Shown here in pieces: positions 58,485-64,000 of a stretch of 64,000 bases of DNA. A program made the position numbers and the translations under genes. The notes under the pieces are model-generated. The model had not been told where the DNA came from. It did not search any database and saw only the letters and a program-made list of their open reading frames with translations. Every line of letters begins with the position of its first letter. Positions within the stretch are counted from its first letter, which is position 1. The stretch comes from Streptomyces sp. A3M-1-3 (GTDB lineage Bacteria; Actinomycetota; Actinomycetes; Streptomycetales; Streptomycetaceae), in contig NZ_JANAVP010000011.1 of assembly GCF_024213665.1 (NCBI RefSeq), positions 62,001 through 126,000 of the forward strand. Direction: 5' to 3'.

Positions 58485-59960
58485 TCAGAAGTCGGTGGCC
58501 ATGGCGTCGTCCGCGTAATCGGGGCGTCCTGAGCTGGAGTTGACGTACGACTCGTCGATCTCGATGGCGCGGCTGGCGTCCAGCTTCGCCGGACGGTAGT
58601 ACGAACTCCCCTGCTTCCAGTACCAGATCATCGGGATCAGGCCGACGGCGAGCCCGCCGACGCCGATCGCGATCGACGCGCCGTTCAGCTCGGTCAGCGA
58701 CTCGAAGAAGATCCAGAACATAAACAGCGCGCCGAACAGCGGCCAGGCGCCGCCGAGGAGGAAGTCCGCCGGGGACCTCAGGAGCATCTTGCGGTACGCG
58801 ACGACGGCCGCGATGCCGGCGAGGCCGTAGTAGACGGCGATCTGGAGGCCGATGGCGGCGACCGCGTCGGACAGGATCTCGCCGACCGAGCCGAGCGCGT
58901 TGGAGGCGACGAACATGGCCAGGGCCACCGCGCCGACCGCGGCGATCGCGACCCACGGCGTGTTCCAGCGGCGGTGCACCCGGCCGAGCGCGGACGGCAG
59001 CGTCCGGTCGCGGCCCATCGCGAACAGCGAGCGGGTGACCTGGATGAGCGTGGTCTCCAGGGTGGCGATGGTGGACAGCATCACGGCCACGACGAGCAGT
59101 TTGCCGCCCAGGCCGGGCCAGATGGCCTCGCCCAGCACGGCCAGCACGTTGGCGCTGTTCTCCTCGATGTCCCCGGCGCTGACGATGACGTTCACGGCGA
59201 TCGTGAACACCTCGAAGAGGAGGAAGACGATGCCGATCCCGACCAGGCCCGCGAGCCCGGCGGTGCGGCGGCTGTTACGGGTCTCCTCGCTGAGGTTGCT
59301 GGTGACGTCCCAGCCCCAGTAGTAGAACGCGGCGATCAGCGCGCCGGAGGCGAAGCCGGAGACACCGTCGAAGTGGCCGAAGCCGAGCCAGGACCAGTCG
59401 AAGGCGGCGGCGGAGCCGCGGTGCAGGAGCGCGCCGAACGCGAAGAGGACCAGGATCAGCAGCTCCACGCCGGACATGAGCAGTTGCGCGCGCACGGTCA
59501 GCCGGGCGCCGCCCAGCACCACCAGCAGCATCACCAGGAACCAGCCGGCGCCGACCAGTGTGGCGAGGGCGGTGTTCGAGGCGAGGCCGGCGTCGAAGAG
59601 GGAGAGGGTCAGCGCACCGGCCGGCACCGAGCCCGCCACCATGAAGATCGTCGCGGAGATGACCAGCGCCCAGCCGCTGAGGAAGCCGAGGAACGGATGC
59701 AGGGTCCGGCCCACCCACGAGTAGCTGGCGCCCGCGTTGACGTCGATCCGGCCGAGCCGGCCGAAGGCGAGGGCGATGCCCAGCATCGGTATCGCGCAGT
59801 AGAGCAGGGCGGCCGGGGCGGCGAAGCCGACGGCCCCGACGAGGACGGCCGTGGTGGCGGCGAGCGAGTAGGCCGGGGCGCTGCCCGCGACCGCCATCAC
59901 GATCGTGTCGAACGTGCTGAGTACGTTGGGCGTCAGGCCCCGGCCGGCGTTGCTGCTCAT
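58485..59960 (-). CDS. APC superfamily amino acid permease
   Basis: 491 residues with about twelve membrane helices; the first ones contain FDTIVMAVAGSAPAYSLAAT, the APC-type G-S-A-P motif for amine binding. YYWGWDVTSNLSEETRN is the helix 6-7 hallmark. Probably takes up an amino acid or amine. ATG 59960 is chosen; GTG 59969 is possible. The end is hydrophilic. It is the first gene of a two-gene transcript. Confidence 0.9.
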   Translation of the reverse strand: MSSNAGRGLTPNVLSTFDTIVMAVAGSAPAYSLAATTAVLVGAVGFAAPAALLYCAIPMLGIALAFGRLGRIDVNAGASYSWVGRTLHPFLGFLSGWALVISATIFMVAGSVPAGALTLSLFDAGLASNTALATLVGAGWFLVMLLVVLGGARLTVRAQLLMSGVELLILVLFAFGALLHRGSAAAFDWSWLGFGHFDGVSGFASGALIAAFYYWGWDVTSNLSEETRNSRRTAGLAGLVGIGIVFLLFEVFTIAVNVIVSAGDIEENSANVLAVLGEAIWPGLGGKLLVVAVMLSTIATLETTLIQVTRSLFAMGRDRTLPSALGRVHRRWNTPWVAIAAVGAVALAMFVASNALGSVGEILSDAVAAIGLQIAVYYGLAGIAAVVAYRKMLLRSPADFLLGGAWPLFGALFMFWIFFESLTELNGASIAIGVGGLAVGLIPMIWYWKQGSSYYRPAKLDASRAIEIDESYVNSSSGRPDYADDAMATDF

Positions 59961-60732
59961 GGCTCTCACTGCTTCCGGAAGTGCGCCCTGCCCGGCTGGG
60001 AGAACCTTCACTGGCACGGCATATGGCGGAATGTCAGGTGCGATTCGCGGTGCGGATGGGATTCGGGGGGTGGGATGCGGGTGGGTCGGATGGGACCCCT
60101 CCGCACGGGAGGACCGAGCGCATCGTAGTCGCCGTACCGGAGTTCGGCCCACGCAGGCGGAACAGCCGCCGGTCAGTGCTGGTCAAACCCGGTCAAGGTC
60201 CGGTCAGGGGCGCAGGGTCGTGGATGGGCCGTGGCCGGATCGGCGTCGCGGCCCTGTTCTCCCGAAGCTACGGCGAAGTGACAAGTAACTCAGCGTGATG
60301 TCAGGGCCGCGGCCGCGGAGCGGGGTTCGGGGACCTCGCCGTTGGTAAGGGCAGCGAAGTCGACGTGGGCCGCTTCGACGGCCTCGGGGTACGCCTCCCG
60401 TTCGGCGTGGTCGGCGAGTGCCCGAGGTAGCTTCCTTCGTACTGGCCGTACTGCCAGCAGGCCGCCTTGACCTGGCTGCCGACCTCTACGGACTCGAACT
60501 TGTCGTTCAGATCCGCCCCGAGGCCGACGTTCGCCTCGCAGTGACCAGCAGCCCCTGCCGGTCCGGTTCAAGGACCAGACCGGCGGGCGTCACCGCCTGA
60601 CGCTCGACGTCAGCGACACCCGCTCAGCCATCCCGGCGACTTCGCCGCGGTTCGGGGTATCTCCGTACGTCCCCGGTATATGGCTGGTATGTGGACGCGC
60701 CGCTTGCGGCCGACGTGTGCCAGAGGGGAACG
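59961..60732. other. Long intergenic region with gene debris
   Basis: This 770-bp region between divergent genes has no intact gene with a ribosome site. It has promoter DNA for the permease (59961-60100), a GC-rich stretch with short repeats CGGTCA (60170-60210), and a decayed crystallin-like fragment at 60418-60543. Confidence 0.5.
60418..60543 (-). pseudogene. Relic of a beta/gamma-crystallin or I36-inhibitor-like domain
   Basis: The leftward frame reads HCEANVGLGADLNDKF, then ESVEVGSQVKAACWQYGQYEG and SYLG. The NDKFxSVxVGSxVKxxCWxYxxYxG pattern resembles small secreted crystallin-like or peptidase-inhibitor I36 proteins of Streptomyces. There is an in-frame stop near 60571 and no start codon. 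It is probably a leftover of a secreted-protein gene. Confidence 0.4.
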
Positions 60733-62331
60733 ATGTTCGACTACGTGATTGCTGGTGCCGGATCTGCGGGTTGTGTGCTGGCCAACCGGCTGACGGCGGA
60801 TCCCGGCAGACGGGTGCTGCTCATCGAGGCCGGAGTGGTGGATCGCAGCCCGTACATCAGGGTTCCCAAAGGGGTCGGCAAGCTGTTCATGAACCCCAAG
60901 GTGTCCTGGGTCTACCGGACTCGGCAGCTCAAGGCGGGGGGACAGTCCGAGCAGTGGACACGCGGCAGGGTCCTGGGCGGGTCCAGCTCGGTGAACGGGC
61001 TGATCTACAACCGGGGACAGCAGGCCGACTACGACGAACTCGTACGGCTGGGGAACCCCGGCTGGGGCTGGGACACGATGCTGCCGGTTTTCCGGGCGAT
61101 CGAGGACAACGCCTTCGGCGCGTCCGCGACCCGCGGCCGCGGAGGCCCCCTGCATGTCTGCGCGGCGGCCGATCTCGATCCGCTCTGCGGCGAACTGATC
61201 GCCACCGGCGCCGCGGTCGGTTTGACCCCGGTGACCGATGTCAACGAGTCCGACGAGGAGCGCATCGGCCCCGCCATGTGCACCATGGTGGCGGGCCGGC
61301 GATGGAGTGCCGCCGACGCCTTCCTGCATCCCGTGCGCAAGCGGCCCAACCTGGCGGTCCTGACCGGGACCCGCATCACGGAGATCCTCTTCGAGGGCGA
61401 CAAGGCCGTCGGCGTCCGCACGCGCACGCCGGGCGGTGCCGTCACCGACTACTACGCCGCGCGTGAGGTCGTGCTCAGCCTGGGCAGCCTGGAGACCCCG
61501 AGGCTGCTGCAGCTGTCCGGCATCGGGCCTGCCGAGGTGCTGCGCGCGGCAGGCGTCGGCGTCCGGCTGGACCGGACCAACGTCGGCGCCCGGTTGCGCG
61601 AACACCGCGGCCTGGCCATACGAGTCCGGTTGAACAAGGACGCGGGGCTCAACAGGAAACTGGCCACCCCGGCTGCCCAGGCCCTGGCGGCGATGAAGTA
61701 CGCGGCGACGCGCGGAGGACCACTCGCCACCCCTGCCTATGAGGTCATCGCGTTCCTCAGGACCCGGCCGGAGCTGGACCGGCCCGACGGGATGCTCCTG
61801 TTCGCCCCGTGGTCTGCCGGCGCCTACGTGCCGGGCAAGGCGGTGCGGATCGAACGGGAGCCCGGTTTCTCCATCGCCGGCCAGGTCCTGCGGCCGACCT
61901 CGGAAGGGACGGTGGCGATCACCTCGGCCGACCCGGACGGCGAACTGGACATCGACCCCCGTTTCTTCAGCACTGTTCACGACCGCCGGGTGGGCGCTGA
62001 CCTGATGCGCCGCATGCGTGAATTCGTCACCGGCGAGCCGATTGCCTCATGGGTTGCCCACGAGACCTTTCCCGGCCGCGGCGTACGGTCCGAGGAGGAC
62101 ATCGTCGACGCGGCTCTCACCGGCGGTTACTGCGGATTCCACGCCATCGGCACCTGCGCGATGGGCCCGGCGGACGAGGACGTTGTCGACCCGGAACTGC
62201 GGGTGCGCGGAGTCAGCAGTCTCCGCGTCGTCGACTGCTCGGTCCTGCCCGTCATGGTCGCCGGCAATCTCAACGGCCCGATCATGGCCATGGCCTGGCG
62301 TGCCGCCGACCTCATCACTCGAGCGGTGTGA
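60733..62331 (+). CDS. GMC family FAD-dependent oxidoreductase
   Basis: 532 residues. FAD-binding GAGSAG (8-13), GMC signature region GRVLGGSSSVNGLIYNRG (about 78-95) and second signature GSLETPRLLQLSGIGP. The catalytic His lies in GFHAIGTCAMG and a second His/Asn position is the Asn in NLNGPIMAMAWRAAD. It oxidises an alcohol (choline- or glucose-oxidase-like family); the substrate is unknown. ATG 60733 follows GAGGGGAA by 5 nt. It is followed by an acyltransferase and a P450, so a tailoring role in a metabolite pathway is possible. Confidence 0.9.
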   Translation: MFDYVIAGAGSAGCVLANRLTADPGRRVLLIEAGVVDRSPYIRVPKGVGKLFMNPKVSWVYRTRQLKAGGQSEQWTRGRVLGGSSSVNGLIYNRGQQADYDELVRLGNPGWGWDTMLPVFRAIEDNAFGASATRGRGGPLHVCAAADLDPLCGELIATGAAVGLTPVTDVNESDEERIGPAMCTMVAGRRWSAADAFLHPVRKRPNLAVLTGTRITEILFEGDKAVGVRTRTPGGAVTDYYAAREVVLSLGSLETPRLLQLSGIGPAEVLRAAGVGVRLDRTNVGARLREHRGLAIRVRLNKDAGLNRKLATPAAQALAAMKYAATRGGPLATPAYEVIAFLRTRPELDRPDGMLLFAPWSAGAYVPGKAVRIEREPGFSIAGQVLRPTSEGTVAITSADPDGELDIDPRFFSTVHDRRVGADLMRRMREFVTGEPIASWVAHETFPGRGVRSEEDIVDAALTGGYCGFHAIGTCAMGPADEDVVDPELRVRGVSSLRVVDCSVLPVMVAGNLNGPIMAMAWRAADLITRAV

Positions 62332-62451
62332 AGCAGCGACAGCCTGCGGTAACACACTGTTATCAGGCATTACAGTGAGCAATCGATGGGTGGGTGTCCG
62401 GGACCCGGTCCTTCCGACCGGGCCGCCTGCCTGCGGTGCCGGGAGATGCCC

Positions 62452-63627
62452 ATGCAGGACAGGAACCTCACACTGCCCTCCTTGACCGGACTGCGATGGG
62501 CGCTGGCCTTCGTCGCCCTGCTGGCCCACGCGGTCGTGGCGCCGGACCTCTTCACCGGCACGTTGAGGACATTGGCGTACGCCACGCTGCCCCCCGGAAC
62601 GGCGGCGATGAGCGGTTTCTTCGTCCTGTCGGGGTTCCTCCTGGCCTGGACGTACCGCCCCGGCCACGGTGCCCGTGCCTTCTGGCGCCGCCGCTTCTGG
62701 AAGATCTTCCCGAACCATGCCCTGTGTCTGGGGATCGTCGTGGCGATCTACTTGTTCGTCACCCCGCAACCCCTGCCCGACCTTGTCGGGGAGAACTCCC
62801 TGCGCGCAGCTGTCCTGCAACTGTTCCTCGTGCAGAACTGGGTCCCGGACTGGGGAGTGATCGGAAGCTTCAACATCCCCACGTGGTCGCTGTCGTGCGA
62901 GGCGTTCTTCTACGTGGTGTTCCCACTGCTGGCCCTCGCTGTCCGGAAGTGCCCGGACAGCAGGCTCTCGCACGCGTGGTGGGCGCTGGCCATCGCCACG
63001 GTCGTCCTGCCCTGGATTCCCGTCGCCGTTCACGGCCTTGCACACGGCGACCCCCTGAGGCTCGACGACAACAGCCTGTGGTTCAGCTACTTCCTGCCCC
63101 CGGTGCGGCTCCCGGAGTTCGCCCTGGGCGTCGTGACCGCCAGGCTCGTCCAGACCGGCCGCTGGCCCCGGCTGTCCCGGACGGTGATCGCCGTTCCGCT
63201 GGCCGTCTCGGCCGCACTGATGCCCGTACTGCCTCTCCAGTGCCTGTTCGGAGGCACCTTCACCGTGCCGGTCACCCTGGTGGTCGCGGCAGTGGCGCTG
63301 GCTGACATCGACGGCCGTACGGGCCGGCTGGCCCGCCCTGTTCCGATGGCGCTGGGGGAGTCGTCCTACGCGCTGTATCTCGTCCAGGCGCCGGTTCTGA
63401 TGATCGGCCTGTATCTGCTCGACCTGGACCGGCCTGTGCCCGTGGGGGAGTCGGTGCTGCTGATCGTTGCCTACATGGTGATCTGCGTACTGCTCGGCCT
63501 GGTGGTCTTCCGGTTCTTCGAGGCACCGCTCGTAAGCCGCTTCTCGGTGCCGCGGCGGCGTCGGACACACGTGGGCGTGCCGTCGACGCTCGTGCCGGAT
63601 CCCATCGCCGCCGAAGAGGCGCGGTGA
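62452..63627 (+). CDS. Acyltransferase-3 (OafA/NodX-like) membrane protein
   Basis: 391 residues, about ten membrane helices. Family marks: LTGLRWALAFVALLAHAVVA at the start with the His of helix 1, FFVLSGFLLAWTYRPG, and WSLSCEAFFYVVFPLLALAV in the middle. It O-acylates sugars, lipids or macrolide-type products at the membrane. ATG 62452 is preferred over 62446 because GGGAG needs spacing. The upstream 120 bp has an AT-richer promoter zone with CACTGT/ACAGTG arms (62355-62377). Confidence 0.88.
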   Translation: MQDRNLTLPSLTGLRWALAFVALLAHAVVAPDLFTGTLRTLAYATLPPGTAAMSGFFVLSGFLLAWTYRPGHGARAFWRRRFWKIFPNHALCLGIVVAIYLFVTPQPLPDLVGENSLRAAVLQLFLVQNWVPDWGVIGSFNIPTWSLSCEAFFYVVFPLLALAVRKCPDSRLSHAWWALAIATVVLPWIPVAVHGLAHGDPLRLDDNSLWFSYFLPPVRLPEFALGVVTARLVQTGRWPRLSRTVIAVPLAVSAALMPVLPLQCLFGGTFTVPVTLVVAAVALADIDGRTGRLARPVPMALGESSYALYLVQAPVLMIGLYLLDLDRPVPVGESVLLIVAYMVICVLLGLVVFRFFEAPLVSRFSVPRRRRTHVGVPSTLVPDPIAAEEAR

Positions 63628-63640
63628 GTTACGGATCCCG

Positions 63641-64000
63641 TCAGCTGCGCGGCCGGAGCAGCAGCCGGACCCGTTCGCACGGGTTCATGGTCCACGTGAA
63701 GCGCGGTGTGACGGCGTTCAGCACGGTCACGTCGTAGCGGTTCATCATGGTCGCCAGGACGAGCGTGGCCTCCTGGGTGAAGAACGACTGCCCGACGCAG
63801 CTGTGTGCACCGTCACCGAACGGGAGGTAGGCCAGCGGGTGACGGGCCCGGATCGCCTGCCGGGTGAAGCGCTCGGGGGCGAACTCAAGCGGCCGCTCCC
63901 AGAACTGGGGCAGGCGGTGGGTCAGGAACGGGGACAGCGCCAGCGTGGTACCGGCCCGGACGGGCGTCCCGTCGATGACGTCGTCGCCGATCGCGGTGCG
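63641..64000 (-). CDS. Cytochrome P450 (C-terminal 120 residues; rest outside window)
   Basis: The leftward frame is open from the window edge to TGA at 63641. It contains the PERF-like FAPERFTRQ, the haem-binding loop LPFGDGAHSCVGQSFFTQEA (Cys is the axial ligand), and ends CERVRLLLRPRS. Haem monooxygenase. It converges with the acyltransferase gene with 13 bp between. With the GMC enzyme and acyltransferase it could form a metabolite-tailoring set. Confidence 0.92.
   Translation of the reverse strand, partial: RTAIGDDVIDGTPVRAGTTLALSPFLTHRLPQFWERPLEFAPERFTRQAIRARHPLAYLPFGDGAHSCVGQSFFTQEATLVLATMMNRYDVTVLNAVTPRFTWTMNPCERVRLLLRPRS

Overview
The window is chromosomal DNA of a high-GC actinomycete, almost certainly a Streptomyces. 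Evidence: GC-rich third codon positions, many GTG starts with GTGA/ATGA overlaps, mycothiol-type and proteasome-activator genes, two PASTA/STPK-type kinases, SpoIIE-type PP2C phosphatase, DUF5753-type XRE regulator. From memory the backbone order (kinases, keto-acid dehydrogenase, D,D-carboxypeptidase, acyl-CoA dehydrogenase, aspS, metG) resembles the S. coelicolor SCO379x-SCO382x neighbourhood. That is recollection, not a search result.

Layout. 1-2.8 kb: molybdenum cofactor genes (moeA, cut by the window edge, and mobA with a C-terminal extra domain) and the proteasome activator bpa; a 161-bp MITE-like inverted-repeat segment lies between mobA and bpa. 2.9-7.8 kb: PadR regulator, ABC ATPase and large FtsX-type permease, preceded by a small surface protein. 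7.9-12.6 kb: two divergent Ser/Thr kinases and an APH-fold kinase. 13-16.6 kb: E1alpha-E1beta-E2 operon of a branched-chain keto-acid/pyruvate dehydrogenase. 17-20.3 kb: MacA/MacB-like adaptor, ATPase and permease. 20.4-26.8 kb: D,D-carboxypeptidase, GntR regulator with MFS transporter, mycothiol-dependent isomerase-like protein, nitrilase-family amidase, methyltransferase, LURP-one protein. 27-29.2 kb: accessory XRE/DUF6879 regulatory module with small genes. 29.2-36 kb: thioredoxin-NHL protein, a remnant of an IS200/IS605-type end, M18 aminopeptidase, a two-fold repeated CxxH/CxxC protein, acyl-CoA dehydrogenase, SseB-like protein.

36.1-45.5 kb is the most unusual part. An intact pirin gene is followed by about 8.1 kb of accessory DNA, and then by a second copy of the last 259 bp of the pirin gene (one mismatch). 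The enclosed DNA has a methyltransferase-XRE regulator operon facing a rightward operon across a promoter with helically phased GCCTA repeats. The rightward operon holds small ORFs, one apparently frameshifted, a 44-residue peptide, a UlaG-like metallo-beta-lactamase, an atypical APH-fold kinase, a glyoxalase-like protein and a GNAT acetyltransferase, and ends in a strong terminator. No integrase is visible. This block is my candidate for an undescribed small-molecule or modified-peptide system.

45.5-64 kb returns to backbone genes: AI-2E family permease, SpoIIE-type phosphatase, aspS, a vapBC-like toxin-antitoxin pair, metG, a VWA protein with a repetitive Ala/Glu/Pro tail, a PhoX-type phosphatase behind a PHO-box-like repeat, a conserved hypothetical gene, an APC permease, a decayed crystallin-like fragment, then a GMC oxidoreductase, an acyltransferase-3 membrane protein and a P450 cut by the window edge.
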